NCBI GenBank assembly: GCA_947172645.1
Contig: CAMWBY010000002.1
Coordinates: 1 to 64,000, forward strand
Direction: 5' to 3'
Source: an uncultured Lachnospiraceae bacterium
GTDB lineage: Bacteria > Bacillota > Clostridia > Lachnospirales > Lachnospiraceae
Length of the DNA stretch: 64,000 nucleotides
The notes beneath the pieces are model-generated. The model was given only the letters and a program-made list of their open reading frames with translations. It had not been told where the DNA came from and ran no database searches. Each line of letters opens with the position of its first letter. The first letter of the stretch is position 1. The position numbers were made by a program, and so were the translations under genes. Shown piece after piece: positions 56,954 through 64,000 of the stretch.

Positions 56954-58018
56954 ATGACACAAAACAAAAGCAAACTCACAAACCCATCAACCGTTTTCCC
57001 AATGACCGCCGCATCCCTTCAGGAAGCCCACGGCACAATTCCTTATGGCATGACAAACGACTACATGTTCCGCGCTGTCCTGCAGGCCAACAATAAAGTC
57101 CTGCGCGGACTTATCTGTTCGTTGCTCCATCTTCCAGAAAGTGAAATAAAATCTGTGCAGATTACAAATCCTATCATACTCGGAGAAGCCGTCCAAAGCA
57201 AGGAATTTCGTCTGGATATCAATATCGTATTAAATGACCGTACATTAATTAACCTTGAGATGCAGGTGGCCAATAAGCTGAATTGGAAAAACCGTTCCGT
57301 TATTTATCTGTGCCGCTCCTTCGACAGCCTAAGCCGCGGACAGGACTACTTGGACGCCAAATCCGCCATACATATCGGGTTCCTGGATTATACCCTATTC
57401 GATGACAACCCGGAATTTTATGCCTCCTATAAACTGATGAACGTGAGAAACCATCACATATATAGTGACAGTATTGCCCTCAATGTGGTAGACTTATCTC
57501 GTATAGATTTGGCTACCGAAGAGGATAAACAATACAATATCCATCACTGGGCAGCACTCTTCAAAGCCACCACATGGGAGGAAATCAGAATGTTGGCATC
57601 CAAAGATGAATACCTGGACGAAGCTTCCAAAACTATTTTCCAAATGAGCTCCGATGAGCAAATCCGTAAACAATGCCGCGACCGCGAAGAATATTACCAG
57701 GATATGCGCAATTATGAGCGTGCACTCTCTGAACGCGACCTCGCCATTGCCAGTTATGAAGAAACACTCAAGAACCGCGATTCCTCTATCGCCGATTACA
57801 AAGAGGCCCTCAAGAACCGCGATTCCTCTATCGCCGATTACGAAAAAACCCTCAGAGACCGTGATTCCTCTATCGCCGATTATGAAGAGGCCCTCAAAGA
57901 CCGTGATTCGTCCATCGCTGATTATGAGAAGACTCTCAGAGACCGCGAACTTGCCATCTCCGGTTATGTTGAGGAAATTGAAAAACTACGCGCCGAGATT
58001 GCAAACTCCAAAACATAA
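56954..58018 (+). CDS. Rpn-family PD-(D/E)XK nuclease with 14-residue tandem repeats
   Basis: A 354-residue Rpn-family protein. The nuclease core has Asp88 in FRLDINIVL and Glu102-x-Gln104 in INLEMQ, then NRSVIYLCRSFDSLSRGQDY and AIHIGFLDYTLF. The C-terminus is a coiled coil built from six 14-residue units such as RDSSIADYEKTLRD (57734-57985). The four central units are nearly identical in DNA, so the array is probably still changing length. The ATG at 56954 follows AAAGGA ten bases before. Family members promote recombination; variable C-terminal repeats in the family have been linked to control of activity. It is unrelated in detail to the Rpn gene at the left end of the window. Confidence 0.87.
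   Translation: MTQNKSKLTNPSTVFPMTAASLQEAHGTIPYGMTNDYMFRAVLQANNKVLRGLICSLLHLPESEIKSVQITNPIILGEAVQSKEFRLDINIVLNDRTLINLEMQVANKLNWKNRSVIYLCRSFDSLSRGQDYLDAKSAIHIGFLDYTLFDDNPEFYASYKLMNVRNHHIYSDSIALNVVDLSRIDLATEEDKQYNIHHWAALFKATTWEEIRMLASKDEYLDEASKTIFQMSSDEQIRKQCRDREEYYQDMRNYERALSERDLAIASYEETLKNRDSSIADYKEALKNRDSSIADYEKTLRDRDSSIADYEEALKDRDSSIADYEKTLRDRELAISGYVEEIEKLRAEIANSKT
57734..57985 (+). repeat. Six tandem 42-bp units inside the rpn gene
   Basis: Each 42-base unit encodes 14 residues (two heptads). Units 2 to 5 share the run GATTC(C/G)TC(T/C)ATCGC(C/T)GATTA; units 1 and 6 are diverged edge copies. Confidence 0.9.
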
Positions 58019-58048
58019 ACTGATGAATATAATCATTTCATTTACAGG

Positions 58049-58075
58049 CGGGGCTGCCATTTTATGACACCCCCG
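58049..58075. terminator. Hairpin between convergent rpn and dapL
   Basis: On the minus strand GGGG(G)TGTCAT pairs with ATGGCA(G)CCCC across a 3-base loop. It lies just past both stops. U tracts are weak on both strands. Confidence 0.45.
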
Positions 58076-58131
58076 TCATTTACATGTATAGACATGTATA
58101 GATATCCCTGCTTGTTTTATTATCCCTAACC

Positions 58132-59352
58132 TTATATTGACAGCTTCTTAATTCTGTCAACTGCCTCCACTGTGTTCTCATAGCTTCCAAACGCAGTCAG
58201 GCGGAAATATGTCTCGCCGCTCGGCCCAAATCCTGAACCCGGCGTGCCGACTACATTGGCATTCTCCAACAGATAGTCAAAGAACTCCCAGCTAGTCATC
58301 TTATTGGGCGCTTTCAGCCAAATATATGGCGCGTTCACGCCTCCTGAAACAGTGAATCCGGCAGATTTTAACCCATCTAAAATATAAGCCGCATTCTTCA
58401 TATAATAAGCGACCAGTTCTTTCGTCTCTTTCTTTCCTGCCTCGCTGTACACCGCCTCACCCGCTCTCTGGATAATGTACGGTGCGCCGTTATACTTGGT
58501 GCCATGGCGTCTTGCCCATAAACTGTGCAAAGATACGTCCCCCACCTTCAGCTCTTTCGGAATAACGGTGAATCCCAGACGCACACCGGTGAAACCTGCA
58601 TTTTTAGAGAAAGAACGCAGCTCAATCGCACAAGTCCTGGCTCCATCGCACTCATATATTGTATGCGGCACATCCGCCTCAGAAATATATGCCTCATAAG
58701 CCGCGTCATAAATAATAACCGAGCCGTTTTTATTGGCATAATCTACCCATTCCTGTAACTGCGCCTTGTTGATAGTAGAGCCTGTAGGATTATTGGGAAA
58801 ACACAGATAAATCAAATCCGGCGCTTCTTTCGGAAGCTGCGGTGCAAAATCATTCTCCGCCGTACAGGGCATATAAATCACATCGCTCCAGTTACCTGTC
58901 GTTTCGTCATACGTACCTGTCCTGCCCGCCATAACATTGGTGTCCACATAGACAGGGTATACCGGGTCACACACCGCAATCTTATTGTCTAACGCAAAAA
59001 TCTCCTGAATATTGCCTGAATCGCACTTCGCGCCATCGGACACAAAAATTTCATCCGCCTCTATCTGACATCCCCTTGCCTTATAATCATTGTCGGCAAT
59101 AGCACATCTTAAAAATTCGTATCCTAAATCCGGCGCATAGCCACGGAACGTGGCGGCATCCGCCATCTCATCCACCGCACTGTGCAGAGCGCCGATAACC
59201 GCGGGTGAAAGCGGCTGTGTCACATCGCCAATCCCAAGCCTGATAATCTTCTTATCAGGGTTGGCCGCCGCATAGGCATTCACTTTCTTCCCAATTGTAG
59301 AAAAAAGATAGCTTCCGGGTAATTTTAAATAATTGTCATTTACTTTAACCAT
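58132..59352 (-). CDS. dapL: LL-diaminopimelate aminotransferase
   Basis: A 406-residue fold-type I PLP enzyme that turns tetrahydrodipicolinate into LL-DAP in one step, bypassing the acyl pathways. Marks: [22 protein letters not shown], and the PLP lysine in [16 protein letters not shown]. The ATG at 59352 ([17 protein letters not shown]) follows GGGAGG. dapF lies just upstream in the same direction, making consecutive steps of the route to meso-DAP and lysine. Confidence 0.95.
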   Translation of the reverse strand: MVKVNDNYLKLPGSYLFSTIGKKVNAYAAANPDKKIIRLGIGDVTQPLSPAVIGALHSAVDEMADAATFRGYAPDLGYEFLRCAIADNDYKARGCQIEADEIFVSDGAKCDSGNIQEIFALDNKIAVCDPVYPVYVDTNVMAGRTGTYDETTGNWSDVIYMPCTAENDFAPQLPKEAPDLIYLCFPNNPTGSTINKAQLQEWVDYANKNGSVIIYDAAYEAYISEADVPHTIYECDGARTCAIELRSFSKNAGFTGVRLGFTVIPKELKVGDVSLHSLWARRHGTKYNGAPYIIQRAGEAVYSEAGKKETKELVAYYMKNAAYILDGLKSAGFTVSGGVNAPYIWLKAPNKMTSWEFFDYLLENANVVGTPGSGFGPSGETYFRLTAFGSYENTVEAVDRIKKLSI

Positions 59353-59445
59353 ATTTTTCCTCCCCATATGTTTCATGTACTCCCGGAATCTTTCAGACAT
59401 GAAAGAGACTTCCGGGAATGCATTTTAAAGTTTCCGCATAACGCT

Positions 59446-60285
59446 TCACCATTCACCTTCAAATACAGTGACCGCCGGGCCAGTCATATAGACTATATTA
59501 GATTCCCTGTCCCATGTCACTCCGATTTCACCACCTAATAGTTTAACAGTAACCGCCTCATCCGTCAAACCATTTAAAATACAGGCAACCACTGTTGCGC
59601 AACAACCTGTGCCGCAGGCAAGCGTCTCCCCTGTACCGCGTTCCCAGACGCGCATCTGCACATTCTGTCTGTCCAGCACTTTGACAAATTCTGTATTTAT
59701 CCTCTTAGGAAATCTTTCATGCCTCTCAAAATATGGCCCAATTTTCTCAATTTCCAAGTCCGCTACATTCTCCATGAAAACAACAGCGTGGGGATTTCCC
59801 ATCGACACGCATGTCATTTTATACTCCTCACCCTGCACGCAAATGGGTTCGTCAATGACGCGCTCCTTCCCTGCCGCACACGCCACAGGAATAAGGTCCG
59901 GCCTTAACTCCGGCGCTCCCATATTTACCCTTACCGTATCGACTTTTCCTTCTTTTAGAAAAAGCTGTAGATACTTGATTTCTCCACAACTTATGACACT
60001 TATGTCAGTCTTATCGGTAAGTCCTTTATCATAGACATATTTCGCCACACACCTGATTCCATTTCCACACATCTCCGCACGGCTGCCGTCAGCATTGTAC
60101 ATTTCCATCTCAAAATCCGCTTCCGTTGAAGGATGAATGAAAATCGCCCCGTCGCCGCCAATTCCAAAATGCCTGTCGCTGATTCTGCGCACCAACTCCG
60201 GTTTCTCCTCCTGTGCAATCTTCTCCGTAAAACCGTTGATATAGATATAATCGTTGCCGCATCCATGCATCTTCGTAAACTTCAT
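59446..60285 (-). CDS. dapF: Diaminopimelate epimerase
   Basis: A 279-residue epimerase converting LL-DAP to meso-DAP for cell wall and lysine. Both catalytic cysteines are seen: MCGNGIRC and ETLACGTGC. MKFTKMHGCGNDYIYING is the standard start; I take the ATG at 60285 with AAGGGGG 11 bases upstream. A GTG three codons earlier is too close to that site. It lies 93 bases before dapL. Confidence 0.95.
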   Translation of the reverse strand: MKFTKMHGCGNDYIYINGFTEKIAQEEKPELVRRISDRHFGIGGDGAIFIHPSTEADFEMEMYNADGSRAEMCGNGIRCVAKYVYDKGLTDKTDISVISCGEIKYLQLFLKEGKVDTVRVNMGAPELRPDLIPVACAAGKERVIDEPICVQGEEYKMTCVSMGNPHAVVFMENVADLEIEKIGPYFERHERFPKRINTEFVKVLDRQNVQMRVWERGTGETLACGTGCCATVVACILNGLTDEAVTVKLLGGEIGVTWDRESNIVYMTGPAVTVFEGEW

Positions 60286-60474
60286 AATAGCCACAACCCC
60301 CTTCTCGCAATGCCAATATTGCCTCTTTCTATTACCTAATATTCACTGTACTTCTACATCATACCATCATCACGCAACATATAAAGCTTATTAACTGCAT
60401 TATACTATGCAAAACATGCTCTTATCTTCTATGTAATCTTTCAACGTATTCCTGCCGCAGAATCATATAACACA

Positions 60475-60497
60475 AAAAGCTGTCGCATTTGCAACAG
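60475..60497 (-). terminator. Terminator of mgl operon
   Basis: GCTGTTGC-AAAT-GCGACAGC (8 bp, one G-U) followed by TTTTTG on the minus strand, 70 bases past the last gene of the run. Confidence 0.85.
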
Positions 60498-60566
60498 CCT
60501 CTTGCTCAAAACTTATTAGAACATCTTTATTCTTCTAAAACCCCAACAGATAAACCCTCTCTATCG

Positions 60567-60791
60567 TCAAAAGATATGATGCGCTCTCAGTACGCCAATC
60601 ACAATGACCGCCACAAGCGCTATGACACAAACCAGAATAAATCTGTCCACGGAACGGACGGAGATATCCGGCAGTTGGTCATAGATACCTTGAAAAACGC
60701 TGCCCTGGGAAGGCTTTTGTTCCTGCTTTTCCTGTTCCTCCACAGAGACTTCCTCTGTCGTCTCCTGCCCGTTTTCATATACTTCCGCCAT
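60567..60791 (-). CDS. Small single-helix membrane protein in mgl operon
   Basis: About 74 residues: an acidic, Gln-rich cytoplasmic part (ENGQETTEEVSVEEQEKQEQK), then a C-terminal membrane helix (about 48-68, FILVCVIALVAVIVIGVL). I recognise no family. The ATG at 60791 follows AAAGGGTGGAG; two earlier in-frame ATGs would add up to eight residues. It comes 48 bases after mglC and before the operon terminator, so it may be an accessory of the sugar transporter. Confidence 0.6.
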   Translation of the reverse strand: MAEVYENGQETTEEVSVEEQEKQEQKPSQGSVFQGIYDQLPDISVRSVDRFILVCVIALVAVIVIGVLRAHHIF

Positions 60792-60839
60792 CAGCTCCAC
60801 CCTTTCCATTAACATAATCCCGGAATCGTGCTTACGCAA

Positions 60840-61823
60840 TTATTTCTTCTGTAAATATTTTCTCAAGTCAAGTGCAACTGCAATCACGATAACAAGACCT
60901 TGCGCGATATATGTATAAGCCGGGTCTACACCGAGGAACTGGAGACAAATCTTCAATATCTCGAATACCAGTACGCCTACCAGGATACCGCCCACGCGTC
61001 CCACACCACCGTTCGCGGATACGCCGCCGATGGTACATGCCGCAATCGCTTCCAACTCATAGCCGTTTCCTGTTGCGGTGGAAGCGCCGCCGGCCTTCGC
61101 GCCTACTAAGAATCCTGCCAACGCATACATGCAGCCTGCGAGGATATAAATACGGATTAAGGAACCTTGTACATTGACACCCGCAACCTGCGCCGCATTC
61201 TCGTTGCCGCCGATTGCATACATATATTTACCATGACGGGTCTTATTATATAAGAACCAGAAATACGCGCCTACCACTACGGCAAAAATCATCAGGTAGG
61301 GAATCGGTCCCAAAGAGCCGCTGGCAACAGTCAGATAACTGGTCTTATAGCCGCCCATAGGCTGATTGTTTGTAATCAGGGAACAGAGGCCGTAAATAAT
61401 GGTCTGCATACCCAAAGTCGCGATGAAGGGCGGAACCTTCAGCATGGAAACCACGACGCCATTGACGCCGCCGAAGCATCCCATAATCACCATTACAATG
61501 ATTAATGCCACAGGCCACGGAATATCCGGCATCCACGGAAGCATACGAGCGGAATAATCCAGACTCTGCAACAACATCGCGGAAAGACACGCCGCAAGAC
61601 CTACCGCACGACCTGCCGACAAGTCGGTACCTTTGGTAATCAAACATCCGGACACACCGCAGGCAATGATAAATCTGGGAGATACATTCACTACCAGATT
61701 TTTAAAATTGTTTACCGTAAAGAAATTCTGCGTTGTACATCCTGTCAGAATCGCCAACAGCACAATCAGAATAATAATCGCATTGTTGGACATAAATTTT
61801 TTCATATTAAAAGATTTTGCCAT
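60840..61823 (-). CDS. mglC: Galactose/methylgalactoside ABC transporter permease
   Basis: A 327-residue permease of the ribose/galactose (CUT2) class with 8-10 helices. Marks: GCLITKGTDLSAGRAVGLAACL, GGVNGVVVSMLKVPPFIATLGM and the EAA-like AIAACTIGGVSANGGVGRVGG. It follows mglA by 17 bases. With the ATPase and binding protein it imports galactose or similar monosaccharides. Confidence 0.93.
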   Translation of the reverse strand: MAKSFNMKKFMSNNAIIILIVLLAILTGCTTQNFFTVNNFKNLVVNVSPRFIIACGVSGCLITKGTDLSAGRAVGLAACLSAMLLQSLDYSARMLPWMPDIPWPVALIIVMVIMGCFGGVNGVVVSMLKVPPFIATLGMQTIIYGLCSLITNNQPMGGYKTSYLTVASGSLGPIPYLMIFAVVVGAYFWFLYNKTRHGKYMYAIGGNENAAQVAGVNVQGSLIRIYILAGCMYALAGFLVGAKAGGASTATGNGYELEAIAACTIGGVSANGGVGRVGGILVGVLVFEILKICLQFLGVDPAYTYIAQGLVIVIAVALDLRKYLQKK

Positions 61824-61840
61824 GATAATGTTCTCCCTCC

Positions 61841-63349
61841 TTATTCAAACTGCGTTGCAAGCGCCATAATATTCTCCTGGTTTGCCTCGCTCCCGTCAAT
61901 AAATCCGGTCACTCGCCCATCGCACATAACCATGATGCGGTCCGACATACCAATTAGTTCACTCATCTCAGAGGATATCATGATAATACTCTTGCCCTGT
62001 TTTGCCATCTCCGCGATGATGCAGTAAATCTCATACTTAGCTCCCACATCGATACCACGCGTCGGTTCATCCATGATAAATACGTCCGGGCTGTTGGCCA
62101 GCCAACGGCTAATCAGTACTTTCTGCTGATTACCGCCGGAAAGCGACTGAATCTGCGTCTTTGAAGACGGCGTTTTAATAGAAAGCTTGGCTACATTTTC
62201 CTGAACCAGGTTTTCAATCTTGGCATCATCCAACATAAACCCGCCAATCAGATACTGATTCAAGGATGCGATGGAAACATTATCTGCAATGGACAAAACG
62301 CCTAAAATCCCTGTGGCGCGTCTGTCCTCTGTCAGCATGGCAATGCCGTTGTTGATGGCATCTTTCGGCTGCGTAATCTTAATTTCCTTCCCTTTGTATG
62401 TAATCTTGCCTGTCGTATGGCTCCGGAGCCCGAAAAGCCCTTCCATCAGCTCTGTACGCTGCGCGCCAACCAGACCCGCCACGCCCAGAATCTCACCTTT
62501 ACGCAGCTTAAAGGAAACCCGCCTGAAACTCTTCGGATTGATGGAAGTGAAATCTTCCACCTCGAAAACTTCTTCTCCCGGTACATTTTCCCGCGCGGGA
62601 TACAGCTCGGAAAGTTCACGTCCAACCATCTTTGTGATAATAAAATCAGTCGTCAGTTCTTTTGCCGCCCAGGTCCCGATGTACTGGCCGTCTCTCATAA
62701 TCGTAACTTCGTCACTGATACGCAGGATTTCATCCATCTTATGGCTGATGTAGACGATAGAAACACCCTTGCTGCGAAGTTCGTTAATTATAGTGAAAAG
62801 CGCCTCCACCTCAGCCGCCGTCAAAGAGGACGTCGGCTCATCCAGAATCAGGACTTTACAATCTGCCGAGACTGCCTTCGCAATTTCCACAAGCTGCATC
62901 TGGGATACGGACAGGCTCCCTAACTTTGCCTTAGGGTCAAAGTTTAAGTGGACTTCTTCCAGTACTCTCGCGGCATCCTCATACATCTTGTCATGGTCAA
63001 TCACGGTCACAGGCCCAAGCTTCTTAACCGGATAACGCCCGACATAAATGTTCTCTCCGATGCTTCTCTCCGGAATGGGCTGTAATTCCTGGTGCACCAT
63101 GGCAATACCACGGTTCAGGGCGTCCAAAGGTCCTTTAATCTGTACTTTCTCACCTTCATAGATTACCTCGCCTTCGTCCATGTGGTAAATACCGAACATG
63201 CATTTCATCAGGGTAGATTTTCCGGCGCCGTTCTCTCCCATCAGGGCATGAACCGTGCCCGGACGCAGGTTGAGCTGCGCTCCGTTCAGCGCTTTGACAC
63301 CTGGAAATGTCTTTACCACATTATGCATTTCCAAACGATACTCTGACAA
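61841..63349 (-). CDS. mglA: Galactose/methylgalactoside ABC transporter ATP-binding protein
   Basis: A 502-residue tandem ATPase of the CUT2 class. The first half has Walker A GENGAGKST and signature LSVSQMQLVEIAKA; the second has a degenerate Walker A in GLVGAQRTEL and the signature LSGGNQQKVLISRWL, the usual asymmetry. I take a TTG start at 63349 (giving SEYRLEMHNVVKTFPG) because AAGGGGG lies eight bases before it; the upstream in-frame ATG lies inside that site. It sits between mglB and mglC. Confidence 0.92.
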   Translation of the reverse strand: MSEYRLEMHNVVKTFPGVKALNGAQLNLRPGTVHALMGENGAGKSTLMKCMFGIYHMDEGEVIYEGEKVQIKGPLDALNRGIAMVHQELQPIPERSIGENIYVGRYPVKKLGPVTVIDHDKMYEDAARVLEEVHLNFDPKAKLGSLSVSQMQLVEIAKAVSADCKVLILDEPTSSLTAAEVEALFTIINELRSKGVSIVYISHKMDEILRISDEVTIMRDGQYIGTWAAKELTTDFIITKMVGRELSELYPARENVPGEEVFEVEDFTSINPKSFRRVSFKLRKGEILGVAGLVGAQRTELMEGLFGLRSHTTGKITYKGKEIKITQPKDAINNGIAMLTEDRRATGILGVLSIADNVSIASLNQYLIGGFMLDDAKIENLVQENVAKLSIKTPSSKTQIQSLSGGNQQKVLISRWLANSPDVFIMDEPTRGIDVGAKYEIYCIIAEMAKQGKSIIMISSEMSELIGMSDRIMVMCDGRVTGFIDGSEANQENIMALATQFE

Positions 63350-63466
63350 TTTGATAACCCCCTTCATTATTTTTTATTTTGCCTGCGTGAAGCAAAGAAG
63401 TGCATGCGCCAAAGCACACGCACTTCTCAATATTTTTATATCTTCAAATATTGCGGACTATTCCGA

Positions 63467-64000
63467 TTACTGGAAATCAGCTACGTTGTCCGGAGTAACC
63501 TTCACATAGTCTACATAGATGGACTGCTCGCCCTCTGCATAAGTCTTGCCGCCAAGCAGTTCTTCCATAGCCGCAACTGCGCCTTCAGCCTGACCCTGTG
63601 CATCGTTCAGTACAGTACCTGTCATGTTGCCGCTTGCAACTTCATTCAGAGCTGCATCCAGAGCGTCAACGCCTACCAGATAGATGTCCTCGTTTACCGT
63701 GCGGCCTGCCGCCTGGATTGCCTGCAATGCGCCGATTGCCATATCGTCATTGTTACAGAAGATAACTTCGATGTCCTCGCCAAACTTAGCCAAATCGTTC
63801 TGTGCAATTTCCTGGCCCTTGTTACGGTCCCAGTCACCACGCTGTAAGTCAAGCTCTTCCACTTCCATGCCTGCATCTGTCAGTGCCTTTACAGAGAACT
63901 CTGTACGGTACTGCGCATCGATATTCTCCGGGTCACCCTGAATCATGATATAGGAAACTTTACCGTCGCCGTTGATATCGCCTTTGTTAGGGGTATCCAG
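63467..64000 (-). CDS. mglB: Galactose ABC transporter substrate-binding protein, C-terminal part
   Basis: The frame is open to the window end, so about 177 C-terminal residues are seen and the start lies outside. The visible part is a periplasmic-binding protein lobe of the MglB/RbsB group: GDINGDGKVSYIMIQGDPEN, the calcium- or sugar-site block VIFCNNDDMAIGALQAIQ, and YLVGVDALDAALNEV. It is the first gene of the mgl operon, with the gap to mglA about 117 bases long. Confidence 0.92.
   Translation of the reverse strand: MDTPNKGDINGDGKVSYIMIQGDPENIDAQYRTEFSVKALTDAGMEVEELDLQRGDWDRNKGQEIAQNDLAKFGEDIEVIFCNNDDMAIGALQAIQAAGRTVNEDIYLVGVDALDAALNEVASGNMTGTVLNDAQGQAEGAVAAMEELLGGKTYAEGEQSIYVDYVKVTPDNVADFQ

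Noticed and set aside
57734..57985. Regular repeats as a CRISPR array
   Set aside because: Units are contiguous 42-base repeats in a continuous reading frame with no spacers.

Overview
The window reads as chromosome from a butyrate-forming member of the Lachnospiraceae (Clostridia). Most starts are preceded by strong AGGAGG-type ribosome binding sites. The gene content fits as well: ptb-buk, the LL-diaminopimelate aminotransferase route to lysine, a PurO-type IMP cyclohydrolase beside a stand-alone AICAR transformylase, a T-box leader before aspS, an FMN riboswitch before ribU, TxpA/Hol-Tox type I toxins, and an mgl sugar importer. No rRNA, tRNA, CRISPR array or complete insertion sequence was found. 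About 59 protein genes are supported, including two peptides of 28 and 26 residues and one gene cut by the window end.

Layout. 0-10 kb: an Rpn-type PD-(D/E)XK nuclease, a flotillin, a MacAB-like ABC export operon, ribU behind an FMN riboswitch, a Uma2 nuclease and an isolated short flagellin. 10-19 kb: a BlaI repressor with a BlaR1-like M56 protease that has a long unrecognised tail, a zinc alcohol dehydrogenase, a two-component/ABC operon and a ROK regulator. 19-23 kb: Tex, then two tandem type I toxin-antitoxin units, then a methyltransferase. 23-28 kb: an AT-rich two-component plus ABC cassette that looks imported, with phased TTTCAC boxes before its ABC half. 28-30 kb: three small membrane or secreted-looking proteins, one with HExxH. 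30-38.5 kb: a transglutaminase-DUF58-MoxR cluster downstream of secA-prfB, prfB carrying its programmed frameshift. 38.5-47.5 kb: ptb-buk, purH(C)-purO, a GGDEF-EAL protein and guaB. 47.5-56 kb: a palindromic repeat element, a GNAT-TfoX pair, a secreted protein and the T-box-aspS-gatCAB operon. 56-64 kb: a phosphatase, a second Rpn protein with an expanding 14-residue repeat, dapF-dapL and the mgl operon.

How genes work together. aspS plus gatCAB form an indirect Asn-tRNA (and Gln-tRNA) route; the AspRS carries a histidine associated with non-discriminating enzymes. guaB, purO and purH(C) supply IMP and GMP, and a c-di-GMP enzyme sits in the same gene run. ptb and buk make butyrate and ATP from butyryl-CoA. 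secA-prfB and MoxR-DUF58-transglutaminase are housekeeping blocks.

The most unusual region is 21.74-22.60 kb. Two toxin genes lie in a direct repeat of about 141 bp. Each faces a predicted antisense RNA across a shared terminator hairpin. All four leaders share one motif, mirrored within each unit, and both toxin ribosome sites lie in hairpins that have kept pairing despite sequence change.
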